64,000 nt of DNA, taken from positions 62,001 through 126,000 of the forward strand of contig NZ_JAGLCD010000012.1 of NCBI RefSeq assembly GCF_023146395.1, written 5' to 3'. The stretch is from Aeromicrobium sp. (lineage in GTDB: Bacteria > Actinomycetota > Actinomycetes > Propionibacteriales > Nocardioidaceae). This document shows positions 8,017 through 16,792 of this stretch, piece after piece (position 1 is the stretch's first letter; every line of letters starts with the position of its first letter). A model generated the notes under the pieces. It did not search any database. It worked only from the letters and a program-made list of their open reading frames with translations, and was not told the origin of the DNA. Position numbers and translations under genes: made by a program.

Positions 8017-8916
8017 TCAGGCGAGGCAGAGGCCGACGGTGAGGCCGAGGGCGAAGACGAGCTCGGCGACACCCGTCGACTGGAGCACGGGGATCAGCGC
8101 CGGGCCGGTCGCGCCGGAGGTCACGACCCGCACGCCCCGCACGGCGAGCGGCGCGAACAGCAGGGCGAGGAGGGCCCACGGCGTCGCGGTGACGGCGAGG
8201 GCGGCGGCCGTCGCGACCGCCACGACCACGAGCACCACGTAGAACCCTCGGGTGCGGGCGTCCCCGAGCAGGACTGCGAGGGTGCGCTTGCCCGCCACGG
8301 TGTCGGTCGCGATGTCGCGCAGGTTGTTGGCCACGAGGATCGCGCAGGCCAGGGCGCCGACGCCGACTCCGGCGAGCACGCTGGCCGCCGTGACCTCCTC
8401 GACCTGGACGAAGGTCGTGCCCACGACGGCGACGAGCCCGAAGAACAGGAACACGCTGACCTCGCCGAGCGCGCGGTAGCCGTAGGGGGACGGGCCACCG
8501 GTGTAGGTCCAGGCCGCGACGAGGGCTGCGGCGCCGATCAGCAGGATCCACCACGTCGTCGTGGCGGCGAGCACGAGCCCGAGCGCACCGCCGAGGGCCA
8601 GGAAGCCGAGGGCGGCCGCCTTGACCCGCCTCGCCGGCACGAGGCCGGAACCGACCAGGCGCAGCGGACCCACCCGGTCGTCGTCGGTGCCGCGCACGCC
8701 GTCGGAATAGTCGTTGGCGTAGTTGACCCCGATCTGGAGGGCCAGCGACACCCCGAGGGCGAGCAGGGCCTTCCACCAGACGAATCCGTCGGCGAGCACG
8801 GCCGCGCCGGTGCCGGCGGCGACCGGGGCGACGGCGGCCGGGAGGGTGCGGGGACGCGCGCCCGCGAGCCACAGGGCGAGTCCGCGGGGCATGGAAGACG
8901 TGGGGCCGGCGGTCAT
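8017..8916 (-). CDS. menA: 1,4-dihydroxy-2-naphthoate polyprenyltransferase MenA
   Basis: UbiA-superfamily membrane prenyltransferase that attaches the polyprenyl tail to DHNA to give demethylmenaquinone. 299 aa with about eight or nine hydrophobic helices. The N-terminal GARPRTLPAAVAPV and the Asp-rich Mg-diphosphate motif NYANDYSDGVRGTD are typical of actinobacterial MenA. ATG at 8916 was chosen; MPRG at 8892 is an alternative only 8 codons shorter, and neither has a clear Shine-Dalgarno. It is divergent from the small membrane protein and menE. MenF, MenD, MenC, MenE and MenG are all within 12 kb, and a polyprenyl synthase lies beyond nuo. Confidence 0.92.
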   Translation of the reverse strand: MTAGPTSSMPRGLALWLAGARPRTLPAAVAPVAAGTGAAVLADGFVWWKALLALGVSLALQIGVNYANDYSDGVRGTDDDRVGPLRLVGSGLVPARRVKAAALGFLALGGALGLVLAATTTWWILLIGAAALVAAWTYTGGPSPYGYRALGEVSVFLFFGLVAVVGTTFVQVEEVTAASVLAGVGVGALACAILVANNLRDIATDTVAGKRTLAVLLGDARTRGFYVVLVVVAVATAAALAVTATPWALLALLFAPLAVRGVRVVTSGATGPALIPVLQSTGVAELVFALGLTVGLCLA

Positions 8917-8946
8917 GGACGATGAGTCTGCCAGCCTGCCGCTCGG

Positions 8947-8952
8947 TACGGT
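8947..8952 (+). promoter_or_regulatory. Leaderless-type -10 box (TACGGT)
   Basis: TACGGT lies 6 bases before the GTG at 8959 and probably drives the 73-aa membrane protein and menE as one unit. Confidence 0.5.
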
Positions 8953-8958
8953 GGCGGG

Positions 8959-9180
8959 GTGGACCGACCGTTTCCGTGGGGCCTGCTCGTCATCGCCGTG
9001 CTGCTGGGCTGGGGCACGTTGACGCTCGAGGACGGCTGGGCGCAGTACGGCGGTCTCGCGGCCGTCGTCGTCGTGGCCGGCGCGCTGGCCTACCAGATCA
9101 CCCAGCGCGACCAGGCCCGCGCGGAGGCGAAGCGGCGTGCGGCCGAGGAGGACGCTGCCGACCCGTGGGACGAGGTCTGA
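8959..9180 (+). CDS. Small two-helix membrane protein, function unknown
   Basis: 73 aa: helix 1 (PWGLLVIAVLLGWGTLTL), a short polar loop, helix 2 (GLAAVVVVAGALAYQI), then a charged Arg/Glu/Ala tail ending DPWDEV. I do not recognise a family. The leaderless-type GTG start and 4-base gap before menE suggest co-transcription with menE, so it could be a quinone-pathway accessory; that is inference from position only. Confidence 0.65.
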   Translation: MDRPFPWGLLVIAVLLGWGTLTLEDGWAQYGGLAAVVVVAGALAYQITQRDQARAEAKRRAAEEDAADPWDEV

Positions 9181-9184
9181 CCCC

Positions 9185-10177
9185 GTGACCGCGTCGCTCC
9201 GGCCGGTCTCGGGGACCGTCGACGAGCTCGTGCCGCTGCTGCGCACCTGGATCGAGGGCGACGAGCCCCTGTGGATCCGCACGAGCGGCAGCACGGGGCG
9301 CCCCAAGGACGTCGTGCTCTCGCCGAGCGCGGTCAGGGCCTCGGCGACCGCCACGCACGCCCGACTCGGTGGCCCGGGTCAGTGGCTGCTGGCGGTGCCG
9401 CCGACCGGCGTCGCCGGGCTGCAGGTCGTCGTCCGGTCGTTGCTGACCGGGATCGAGCCGGTCACCTCGATCGACGCGTACTCGGCCGACCGCCGCTACG
9501 CCTCGCTCGTGCCCACCCAGCTGCACCGCCTGCTCGAGGCGGACCGCGCGGGGCCGTGGGCCGAGCTCGACGCCGTGCTGGTCGGAGGCGGACCCGTGCG
9601 TCCGTCGCTGGTCGAGCGGGCCGAGGACGCCGGACTCACGGTCGTGCGGACCTACGGCATGTCGGAGACGTGCGGCGGCTGCGTCTACGACGGCTTCCCG
9701 CTCGACGGCGTGCGGCTGCGGATCGACGACGGCCAGGTCATGGTGGCCGGCGACGTCCTGTTCGACGGGTACCTGGGTGCGCCCCGCACCGACGAGTGGT
9801 TCGCCACGAGCGATCGCGGCGAGCTCGTCGGCGGGGAGCTGAGGGTCCTGGGGCGCATCGACGACGTCGTCCTGAGCGGTGGCGTCAACGTGCCGCTCCC
9901 CGCCGTCACGGAGGCGCTGCAGGACGCCGCGGGAGTCGTCGACGCCCTGGCGGTGGGCGTCGACGACGAGGAGTGGGGGCAGCGCGTCGTCGCGCTCGTG
10001 GTGCCGGCCGACGCCGTGTGCCTCGACGGTCTCTCTGCCGAGCGGCTCCGCGACGCGGTCGAGGCTGCCGGCCACCCGCGCACGTGGGGTCCGCGCGAGG
10101 TCGTGCTGGTCGACGCCGTGCCGATGCTCGCGAACGGCAAGCCCGACCGCATCGCCGCCCGCGCCCTCGCCACCTGA
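9185..10177 (+). CDS. menE: o-Succinylbenzoate-CoA ligase MenE
   Basis: Adenylate-forming enzyme that activates o-succinylbenzoate to its CoA thioester in menaquinone synthesis. 330 aa, short for the superfamily, as is usual for actinobacterial MenE. The ATP/phosphate loop TSGSTGRPK is at residues 33-41, then YGMSETCGGCVYDG, the hinge region LGRIDDVVLSGGVNV, and the catalytic-lysine motif NGKPDR near the C-terminus. GTG at 9185 was chosen because it follows the stop of the preceding gene by 4 bases and the longer frame is Arg-rich read-through. A 22-bp-unit repeat begins 5 bases after its stop. Confidence 0.87.
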   Translation: MTASLRPVSGTVDELVPLLRTWIEGDEPLWIRTSGSTGRPKDVVLSPSAVRASATATHARLGGPGQWLLAVPPTGVAGLQVVVRSLLTGIEPVTSIDAYSADRRYASLVPTQLHRLLEADRAGPWAELDAVLVGGGPVRPSLVERAEDAGLTVVRTYGMSETCGGCVYDGFPLDGVRLRIDDGQVMVAGDVLFDGYLGAPRTDEWFATSDRGELVGGELRVLGRIDDVVLSGGVNVPLPAVTEALQDAAGVVDALAVGVDDEEWGQRVVALVVPADAVCLDGLSAERLRDAVEAAGHPRTWGPREVVLVDAVPMLANGKPDRIAARALAT

Positions 10178-10181
10178 ATCT

Positions 10182-10280
10182 CCGCTCGCGAGAGAGTTTG
10201 TGTGTGCACAGGAGAGAGTTTGTTGCGGCGGTGGACCAACAAAGTCACTCGTGACCACCAACAAAGTCTCTCGCGAGCGG
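10182..10280. repeat. 22-bp-unit repeat element, inverted form (copy A1)
   Basis: The outer arms are inverted: CCGCTCGCGAGAGAGTTTGT at the left and ACAAAGTCTCTCGCGAGCGG at 10261-10280. Between them lie further units pointing inward (GAGAGAGTTTGTTG; ACCAACAAAGTC), with a unit spacing near 22 bp. The element starts 5 bases after the menE stop and ends 6 bases before the stop of the convergent oxidoreductase gene, filling the gap completely. Related copies: 18365-18473, 20466-20533, 56550-56614. Confidence 0.85.
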
Positions 10281-10286
10281 TACGTC

Positions 10287-10955
10287 TCAGTGGGTCCCGG
10301 CGGTGGCCTGGGTGACGGCCTCGAGGACGGGCGTGGTGCCGCCCACGAGGTCCCACTGCTGGCGGACCGAGCGGCCGTCGTCGACGACTGCGGCGATCAT
10401 CGAGGCGACGTCCTCGCGGGGGATCTCACCCCGGGCGACGTCGACGCCGAGCGTGACCTGCCCGGTGCCGGGGTCGTCGGTGAGGCCGCCCGGACGCAGG
10501 ATCGTCCACGAGAGCGATGAGTTGCGCAGGTGCGCGTCCGCGTCGCGCTTCGCCTCGACGTAGACGCGCCACACGTTCTCGACGTCGTCGCCGAGCGGAG
10601 CGTCGACACCGATCGCCGAGACCTGGACGAAGCGCGCGATGCCGAGCGCCTCGGCGGCCTGGGCCGACCGGATCGAGCCTTCGAGGTCGACCGTGCGCTT
10701 GCGGGCAGCGTCACCGTCCGGCCCGCCGCCGGCGGCGAAGACGACCGCGTCGGCACCCTCGAGCGCGGCCTGCAACGCCTCGTCGTCGTCGTTCTCGATG
10801 TCGAACAACCGGGTCTCGACCCCCGCCTGCTCGAGCTCGTCGGCCTGCTCCTGGCGGCGGACGAGCGCGCGCGGCTGGTGGCCGGCATGGATGAGCTTGG
10901 GATGAAGGAGGCGAGCGATCTGGCCCGCCCCTCCGACGACTGCGATGGTGGCCAT
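10287..10955 (-). CDS. NAD(P)-binding NmrA/atypical SDR family protein
   Basis: 222-aa Rossmann protein. The dinucleotide motif GGAGQIA is at residues 8-14, an acidic helix follows (RLFDIENDDDEALQAALEGADAVVFAAG), and VEAKRDADAHLRNSSLSWTILRPGGLTDDP is typical of the NmrA/YwnB group, which often lacks the classical YxxxK activity. Substrate unknown; such proteins reduce small molecules or sense the NADP state. The ATG at 10955 has a TAGGCT box 6 bases upstream. It is convergent with menE and divergent from menC. Confidence 0.8.
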   Translation of the reverse strand: MATIAVVGGAGQIARLLHPKLIHAGHQPRALVRRQEQADELEQAGVETRLFDIENDDDEALQAALEGADAVVFAAGGGPDGDAARKRTVDLEGSIRSAQAAEALGIARFVQVSAIGVDAPLGDDVENVWRVYVEAKRDADAHLRNSSLSWTILRPGGLTDDPGTGQVTLGVDVARGEIPREDVASMIAAVVDDGRSVRQQWDLVGGTTPVLEAVTQATAGTH

Positions 10956-10961
10956 GTCTCG

Positions 10962-10967
10962 AGCCTA
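10962..10967 (-). promoter_or_regulatory. Leaderless-type -10 box (TAGGCT)
   Basis: On the minus strand TAGGCT lies 6 bases before the ATG at 10955. It faces the menC box at 10984-10989, giving a very short divergent promoter region. Confidence 0.5.
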
Positions 10968-10983
10968 CGGTCGCTCGGGTGAC

Positions 10984-10989
10984 TAGGCT
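10984..10989 (+). promoter_or_regulatory. Leaderless-type -10 box (TAGGCT) of menC-menD
   Basis: TAGGCT lies 8 bases before the menC GTG at 10998 and probably drives menC-menD. Confidence 0.5.
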
Positions 10990-10997
10990 CCCTGAGT

Positions 10998-11960
10998 GTG
11001 ACGTCCTCTGCGACACCGATCGTGTTCTCGCTGCCGCTGCGCGACCGCTTCCGCGGCATCACGCGGCGTGAGGGGGTCCTGATCGTGGGCCCGGCCGGCT
11101 GGGGCGAGTTCGCACCGTTCCTGGAGTACGGCGACGCCGAGGCCCGCTCCTGGTGGGCTGCGGCGGAGGAGGCGGCCACACTCGGGTGGCCCGCACCCGT
11201 GCGCGAGCAGGTGCCCGTCAACTGCATCGTCCCGGCCGTCACGGCCGAGCGGGCCGCGGAGATCGTGCGGGCGTCGGGGTGCCGGACTGCCAAGGTCAAG
11301 GTTGCCGAGCAGGGCCAGGGCCTGGCCGACGACCTCGCCCGCGTCGCGGCGGTCCGCGAGGCGCTGGGCCCGGAGGGTCGTGTCCGCGTCGACGCGAACG
11401 GGGGATGGAGCGCTGCCGAGGCCGTGGCCGCCGTCCGCGCGCTCGACGCCGAGGTCGGGCTCGAGTACGTCGAGCAGCCCTGCCAGCGGGTCGAGGACCT
11501 CGCCCGCGTCCGGCGGGAGACCGACGTGCTCGTCGCGGCCGATGAGTCGATCCGCAAGGCCGACGACCCCTATCGCGTGGCCGAGCTCGAGGCCGCCGAC
11601 ATCGCGGTCCTGAAGGTCGCCCCGTTGGGCGGCGTGCGGGCCTGCCTGACGATCGCGGAGCAGATCGGTCTGCCGATCGTGGTCTCCAGTGCGGTCGACT
11701 CCTCCGTGGGCCTGGCTGCGGGGCTCGCGCTCGCTGCCGCGCTGCCCGAGCTGCCCTACGCCTGCGGGCTGGGCACCCAGGCGCTGCTCGAGAACGATGT
11801 CGTCGCGGACCCGCTCGCGCCGGTCGACGGGCTGCTCTCGGTGCGCCGCCCCGTCCCCGACCTGGAGCGCCTGCGTGCCGTCCGGGCCGATGACGAGCGC
11901 ACGGCCTGGTGGCTCGACCGGGTCGCCCGGGTCGCGCCGCTCGCGGGACGGCCGGCATGA
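10998..11960 (+). CDS. menC: o-Succinylbenzoate synthase MenC
   Basis: Enolase-superfamily dehydratase converting SHCHC to o-succinylbenzoate. 320 aa. The N-terminal capping domain contains LRDRFRGITRREGVLI. The barrel carries the acid-base lysine pair KVK at residues 99-101, then VDANGGWS, YVEQPC and ADESIR as metal-binding Asp/Glu positions, and LKVAPLGG as the second-lysine region. This is the actinobacterial short MenC type. The GTG start has a leaderless-type -10 box. The stop overlaps the menD ATG (ATGA), so translation is coupled. Confidence 0.9.
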   Translation: MTSSATPIVFSLPLRDRFRGITRREGVLIVGPAGWGEFAPFLEYGDAEARSWWAAAEEAATLGWPAPVREQVPVNCIVPAVTAERAAEIVRASGCRTAKVKVAEQGQGLADDLARVAAVREALGPEGRVRVDANGGWSAAEAVAAVRALDAEVGLEYVEQPCQRVEDLARVRRETDVLVAADESIRKADDPYRVAELEAADIAVLKVAPLGGVRACLTIAEQIGLPIVVSSAVDSSVGLAAGLALAAALPELPYACGLGTQALLENDVVADPLAPVDGLLSVRRPVPDLERLRAVRADDERTAWWLDRVARVAPLAGRPA

Positions 11961-13498
11961 GTGCCGCTCCGGAGTCGGTGGAGACCGCCCGCCTGCTCGT
12001 CGAGCGCCTCCTGGGGCTCGGCGCGACCGAGGCGGTGCTGGCCCCGGGGTCGCGGTCAGGACCCCTGGCGCTGGCCCTGCACGCGGCCGATGCGCAGGGG
12101 CTGATGCGGTTGCACGTCCGGGTCGACGAGCGGGAGGCCGGGTTCCTCGCGCTGGGGATGTCGAAGGTCACGGGGCTGCCGGTGCCGGTCGTCACGACGT
12201 CGGGCACGGCGGTGGCCAATCTTCACCCGGCGATGCTCGAGGCCTGGCACACCGGCGCGCGGGTCGTCGCCGTCACGGCCGACCGGCCGGCGCGCATGCG
12301 CGGCACGGGCGCCAGCCAGACCACCGACCAGCGCGAGATCTTCCCCCGGGTGAGGTTCGTCGACACGGTCGAGGGGCTCCGGCCGAGCGCCGGACCCGTG
12401 CACCTCAACCTCGAGCTCGACGAGCCCCTGATCGAGAATCGCTCGTGGTACTTCGAGGTGGAGCGGTGCGTGCCGCCGGTCCCGATGCCGATGCCGGGAG
12501 AGCAATTGGCCCCGGGGCCGCGGACGGTCGTGGTCGCCGGCGACGGCGCCGGTCCCGAGGCTCGCCGCATCGCCGACTCCGGAGGGTGGCCGCTGCTGGC
12601 CGAGCCCAGCTCCGGCGCCCGCGACGAGCACGCGATCGGCGCCTACCGGCTGATCCTGGCCGGCCACCCCGTCGCCGACCGGATCGAGCGGGTCGTGTGC
12701 CTCGGCCACCCCACGTTGTCACGGCCCGTGACCTCGCTGCTGCTGCGCGACGACATCGAGGTGGTCCACGTGGGCGGGCGCCACACCTTCCCGGGTCCGG
12801 CGGGACCGAACGTCCGGTTCGTCGATCGGGTCGACGTCGACGAGGCCGACGACACCGACTGGTTCCCCGCGTGGGTCGAGGCGGACCGGGTCGCCGGCGC
12901 GGCGATCGAGGACCTCGCGCCGGCGGCCCACCGGCTCGCTGGCGCCGTGTGGCGGGCGAGCGCCGGCGGCGTCCTCGTGGTGGGTTCGTCGTCGGTGGTC
13001 CGTGACCTCGACCTGCTGCCCCCCGGGCCGGCCCCCGACCTGGTCGTGGCGAACCGGGGCCTGGCCGGCATCGACGGCATGCTCTCGACCGCCGCGGGCG
13101 TCGCCCTCGCGGCCGGGCGACCCGCCACGGCGTTCGTCGGCGACCTGACCTTCCTGCACGGGGCGAACGGACTCCTGATCGGACCCGCCGAGCCTCGCCC
13201 CGACCTGCGCGTGGTCGTCGCGTCCGACGACGGCGGTGCGATCTTCTCACTGCTCGAGCAGGGCGCCCCGCCCTTCGCCGACGCGTTCGAGCGGATCTAC
13301 GGCACGCCCACCGGGGCCGACCTCGCGGCGCTGTGCCGGGCCCACGGGGTGGCCCACGAGATCGTGGCGGTCGACGACCTCGCCCGGGCACTCACCGTGG
13401 CGCCCCGCGGGCTCTCGGTCGTCGAGGTGCCGCTCGACCGGTCGACGCGCCGAGCCGACGCCGCGGCCCTCTCCGCGGCCGCCGTCGCCGCATTCTGA
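11957..13498 (+). CDS. menD: SEPHCHC synthase MenD
   Basis: Thiamine-diphosphate enzyme joining isochorismate and 2-oxoglutarate as the first committed step of menaquinone synthesis. 513 aa. The N-terminal PGSRSGPLALAL and VRVDEREAGFLALGM motifs contain the isochorismate-binding arginines and the glutamate that activates the cofactor. TTSGTAVANLHPA and QTTDQREIF follow, and the C-terminal diphosphate/Mg region is VGDLTFLHGANGLLI. The ATG at 11957 overlaps the menC stop; the in-frame GTG at 11909 lies inside menC and is rejected. Confidence 0.92.
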   Translation: MSAAPESVETARLLVERLLGLGATEAVLAPGSRSGPLALALHAADAQGLMRLHVRVDEREAGFLALGMSKVTGLPVPVVTTSGTAVANLHPAMLEAWHTGARVVAVTADRPARMRGTGASQTTDQREIFPRVRFVDTVEGLRPSAGPVHLNLELDEPLIENRSWYFEVERCVPPVPMPMPGEQLAPGPRTVVVAGDGAGPEARRIADSGGWPLLAEPSSGARDEHAIGAYRLILAGHPVADRIERVVCLGHPTLSRPVTSLLLRDDIEVVHVGGRHTFPGPAGPNVRFVDRVDVDEADDTDWFPAWVEADRVAGAAIEDLAPAAHRLAGAVWRASAGGVLVVGSSSVVRDLDLLPPGPAPDLVVANRGLAGIDGMLSTAAGVALAAGRPATAFVGDLTFLHGANGLLIGPAEPRPDLRVVVASDDGGAIFSLLEQGAPPFADAFERIYGTPTGADLAALCRAHGVAHEIVAVDDLARALTVAPRGLSVVEVPLDRSTRRADAAALSAAAVAAF

Positions 13499-13530
13499 CA
13501 GCGACACTGGCACGGTCAACCGACCGGGAG

Positions 13531-13536
13531 TACGGT
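13531..13536 (+). promoter_or_regulatory. Leaderless-type -10 box (TACGGT)
   Basis: TACGGT lies 6 bases before the GTG at 13543 and supports that start for the GMC oxidoreductase over the 70-codon upstream extension within menD. Confidence 0.5.
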
Positions 13537-13542
13537 GGTGGC

Positions 13543-15120
13543 GTGGGTCACAATTCCGAGGTCTTCGACTACGTCATCATCGGGTCCGGAAGCGCGGGCG
13601 GCGTCATCGCCGCCCGGCTCAGCGAGGACCCGCAGGTCCGGGTGCTGCTGCTCGAGGCAGGGCCCATGGACGACGACGACATGATCCACCTGCCGGCCGG
13701 CTTCTCGACCCTGTTCCGCACCAAGTGGGACTGGGCCTACCGCACGACGCCGCAGAAGATGCTCTCCGGGCGTCGCTCCGACTGGCCCCGGATGAAGGCC
13801 CTCGGCGGCTGCACGTCGATGAACGCGATGATCTACATCCGCGGCAACCGGGCCGACTACGACGAGTGGCGCGACGTCCATGGCGCCGACGGCTGGGGCT
13901 ACGACGACGTCCTGCCGTACTTCAAGCGCTCCGAGGGCAACCAGCGCCTCGGAGGCGAGTACCACGGGTCCGACGGGCCTCTCTGGGTCGAGGACCGCCG
14001 GTACAACCACGAGCTGACGCACGCCTTCGTCGACTCCGCGGTCGCCTCGGGACTCAAGCCCACCGACGACTTCAACGGTGCCGAGCAGGAGGGCGCCGGC
14101 CTCTACCAGGTCACGTGCCGCAAGGGTCGACGCTGGTCGGTCGCCGACGCCTTCATCCGTCCCGCGATGGACCGCCCGAACCTCACGGTGCGCACCGAGG
14201 CGTTCGTCACCAAGATCGAGCTCGACGGCACGCGCGCCACGGGGGTCACGTATCGCCGCCACGGGGTCACCGAGACGGTCAGCGCCGAGGGCGAGATCGT
14301 CCTGTCGGGCGGGGCGGTCAACAGCCCCCAGCTGCTGATGCTGTCGGGCATCGGGCCGGGTGCGCAGCTGCGCGAGCATGGCATCGACGTCGTCGTGGAC
14401 TCCCCGGAGGTCGGCCGCAACCTGCAGGACCACCCCATCACGGCCGTGCTGTTCGACACCAAGAACACGTCCGACCTGGCCGAGAGCCTGAACCTGGTGA
14501 ACCTGCTGAAGGCGCAGAAGCTCGGCCGTGGTCCGCTGAGCTCGAACGTCGCCGAGTCGGGGGCCTTTCTCAAGTCCAGCGACGACCAGCCGGCGCCCGA
14601 CCTGCAGCTGCACGTGCTGCCCACGGGCTTCTGGGACAACGGCCTCCACGAGGTCACCAAGCGCGGACTCGTCATCGCGCCCACCCTCGTGCGGGTCGAG
14701 AGCGTCGGCCAGATCACGCTCCGCTCGGCCGACCCCACCTGGCACCCCGAGATCGATCCGGCCTACTACTCCGAGCCGTCCGACCTGGACCGCATCCTCG
14801 TCGGCATGCGCACGGCCTTCGAGATCGCGTCCACCGGGCCGCTCACCCGCTACGTCGACCGCCCCTGGACGCCGAGCAGCTGGAACCCCACCGACGACGA
14901 GATCATCGCGACGATCTCGCGGCTGGGCCAGACCGTGTACCACCCGGTAGGCACGTGCTCGCTGGGCAAGGTCGTCGACGCCGACCTGCGCGTCATGGGC
15001 GTCGAGGGCCTGCGGGTGGCCGACGCCTCCGTGATGCCCCGCGTCCCGCGCGGCAACACCAACGCCCCGACCATCATGATCGGCGAGAAGGCCGCCGATC
15101 TCATCAAGGAGTCACGATGA
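13543..15120 (+). CDS. GMC-family FAD-dependent alcohol oxidoreductase
   Basis: Glucose-methanol-choline family flavoenzyme of 525 aa. The N-terminal FAD motif is GSGSAGG at residues 14-20, then LLLEAGP, and LGGCTSMNAMIYIRG for flavin contact. The active-site His467 lies in YHPVGTCSLG and the paired Asn507 in GNTNAPTIMIGEKAADLI, both conserved. It resembles choline dehydrogenase-like enzymes, but the substrate cannot be read from sequence. The stop overlaps the ATG of an aldehyde dehydrogenase (ATGA), so the pair probably oxidises an alcohol through its aldehyde to an acid. No betaine transporter or BetI regulator lies nearby. Confidence 0.88.
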   Translation: MGHNSEVFDYVIIGSGSAGGVIAARLSEDPQVRVLLLEAGPMDDDDMIHLPAGFSTLFRTKWDWAYRTTPQKMLSGRRSDWPRMKALGGCTSMNAMIYIRGNRADYDEWRDVHGADGWGYDDVLPYFKRSEGNQRLGGEYHGSDGPLWVEDRRYNHELTHAFVDSAVASGLKPTDDFNGAEQEGAGLYQVTCRKGRRWSVADAFIRPAMDRPNLTVRTEAFVTKIELDGTRATGVTYRRHGVTETVSAEGEIVLSGGAVNSPQLLMLSGIGPGAQLREHGIDVVVDSPEVGRNLQDHPITAVLFDTKNTSDLAESLNLVNLLKAQKLGRGPLSSNVAESGAFLKSSDDQPAPDLQLHVLPTGFWDNGLHEVTKRGLVIAPTLVRVESVGQITLRSADPTWHPEIDPAYYSEPSDLDRILVGMRTAFEIASTGPLTRYVDRPWTPSSWNPTDDEIIATISRLGQTVYHPVGTCSLGKVVDADLRVMGVEGLRVADASVMPRVPRGNTNAPTIMIGEKAADLIKESR

Positions 15121-16679
15121 GTGTTTCGCCCTCTGGTCCCGAGCTGTCCGGCCCGCTGTTCGGCGCGGGCGAGCCCCCGATCTCCTCGCTGCCGGTCCGC
15201 GAGGGCCCCACGTTCGAGTCGCTCGACCCCCGCACCGGCGACGTCGTCGGTGAGCACGCGATCCACAGTGCCGAAGAGGTCGAGGCGGCTGTCGAGCGGT
15301 CGCGCCTGGCCGCGATCTGGTGGCGCGACATCGGCTTCGATGGCCGCAAGGAGTTCCTGCTGCAGTGGCGCAGCGTCATCACCCGGCGCCTCGCCCAGAT
15401 CTCGCACCTGGTGCACCTCGAGACGGGCAAGCCGCACGGCGACGCCCAGCTCGAGATCGGGCTCGCGATCGACCACGTGAACTGGGCGGCCAAGAACGCC
15501 AAGAAGGTCCTGGGGCCGTCGTCGGTCTCCTCCGGAGTCTTCGCGATCAACCACGCCTCGTCGGTGCGCTACAACCCGCTCGGCGTGATCGGGGTCATCG
15601 GACCGTGGAACTACCCGGTCTTCACCCCGCTCGGCTCGATCACGTACGCGCTGGCGGCCGGCAACGGCGTCGTGTTCAAGCCCAGTGAGTACACGCCGGG
15701 GGTCGGCCGCTGGCTCGTCGACACGTTCACCGAGGTTGTCGGTGGTCGCCCGGTCCTGCAGCTCGTCACGGGCTACGGCGAGACCGGTGCGGCGCTGTGT
15801 CGCGCGGGCGTCGACAAGGTCGCGTTCACGGGCTCGGCCAACACCGGCAAGCGCGTCATGTCCGCGTGCGCCGAGAACCTCGTGCCGGTCGTGATCGAGG
15901 CGGGCGGCAAGGACTCGGTCATCGTCGACGAGGATGCCGACCTGGCCGCGGCCGCCGAGGGTGTGCTCTGGTCGGGCATGTCCAACGCGGGGCAGACCTG
16001 CATCGGCGCCGAGCGCGTGTACGTGCACCGGGCGGTCTTCGAGCCGTTCATGACCGAGCTGCTCGAGCAGGCTCGCGCCGTCACGGCGCATGCCGCGCCC
16101 GACTCGCTGATCGGGCCCATCACGATGCCCTCGCAGCTCGACGTCATCCAGCGCCACATCGACGACGCGATCGCCAAGGGGGGCCGCGTGGTCCTCGGTG
16201 GCTCGGACGCGGTCGGCGACCGTTTCGTGCAGCCCACGATCATCACGCACGTGCCGGAGGACTCCCAGGCCGTCACGGAGGAGACCTTCGGGCCCACGCT
16301 CGTGGTCAACCCGGTCGACGACATGGATGAGGCGGTGCAGCTCACGAACGCCACGGCGTACGGCCTCGCGGGCTCGGTCTACGGCAAGCGGCGGGCGGTC
16401 AGCATCGCGGAGCGGATCCGCTCGGGCATGACCTCGATCAATGCCGTCGCGATGTTCGCCGGCGTCCCGTCGCTGCCGTTCGGCGGTGTCGGTGACTCCG
16501 GGTTCGGACGCATCCACGGCGCCGACGGTCTGCGCGAGTTCACGTACGCCAAGTCCATCACGCGTCAACGGTTCAAGCCGCTCCTGAACCTGACCTCGAT
16601 GCAGCGCGACGAGAAGACCGACAAGAACGCGGCCATGTTGATCAACCTGCTCTACGGCGGTCGCAAGACGCTGCGCTGA
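15117..16679 (+). CDS. NAD(P)-dependent aldehyde dehydrogenase
   Basis: Aldehyde dehydrogenase superfamily, 520 aa. The motifs are GPWNYPVFTPLGS (cofactor entry), FTGSANTGKRV (Rossmann), the general base Glu261 in VIEAGGKDS and the nucleophile Cys295 in NAGQTCIGAERV. PFGGVGDSGFGR is near the end. A C-terminal extension (RFKPLLNLTSMQRDEKTDKNAAMLINLLYGG) has a hydrophobic end that could touch the membrane, as in some long-chain or semialdehyde enzymes. Translationally coupled to the GMC oxidoreductase, whose product it likely oxidises. The exact substrate is unknown. Confidence 0.88.
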   Translation: MSVSPSGPELSGPLFGAGEPPISSLPVREGPTFESLDPRTGDVVGEHAIHSAEEVEAAVERSRLAAIWWRDIGFDGRKEFLLQWRSVITRRLAQISHLVHLETGKPHGDAQLEIGLAIDHVNWAAKNAKKVLGPSSVSSGVFAINHASSVRYNPLGVIGVIGPWNYPVFTPLGSITYALAAGNGVVFKPSEYTPGVGRWLVDTFTEVVGGRPVLQLVTGYGETGAALCRAGVDKVAFTGSANTGKRVMSACAENLVPVVIEAGGKDSVIVDEDADLAAAAEGVLWSGMSNAGQTCIGAERVYVHRAVFEPFMTELLEQARAVTAHAAPDSLIGPITMPSQLDVIQRHIDDAIAKGGRVVLGGSDAVGDRFVQPTIITHVPEDSQAVTEETFGPTLVVNPVDDMDEAVQLTNATAYGLAGSVYGKRRAVSIAERIRSGMTSINAVAMFAGVPSLPFGGVGDSGFGRIHGADGLREFTYAKSITRQRFKPLLNLTSMQRDEKTDKNAAMLINLLYGGRKTLR

Positions 16680-16780
16680 CCCGGTCCGCGGGCGGCCCCG
16701 GGCCCGGCGGGCGACGAGAGTTGCCCGTCGGGTCACGTGTCGTTCACCGGCCGCCTGGCGGTGGGCCGCGTGTCGCCCCG

Positions 16781-16786
16781 TAGCCT
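16781..16786 (+). promoter_or_regulatory. Leaderless-type -10 box (TAGCCT)
   Basis: TAGCCT lies 6 bases before the GTG at 16793 of the first SGNH hydrolase. Confidence 0.5.
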
Positions 16787-16792
16787 GCAGGG

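Noticed and set aside
10182-10280. Possible CRISPR or attachment site in the 22-bp-unit element
   Set aside because: Units are adjacent and degenerate with no spacers, no integrase or tRNA is nearby, and the same element occurs at other gene ends.
13543-16679. BetA-BetB glycine betaine synthesis pair
   Set aside because: The GMC and aldehyde dehydrogenase families fit, but there is no BetI, transporter or substrate-specific motif I can defend, so only the general calls are given.
14850-16736. 628-codon open frame antisense to the aldehyde dehydrogenase
   Set aside because: No recognisable motifs; the plus-strand enzyme has all catalytic residues.
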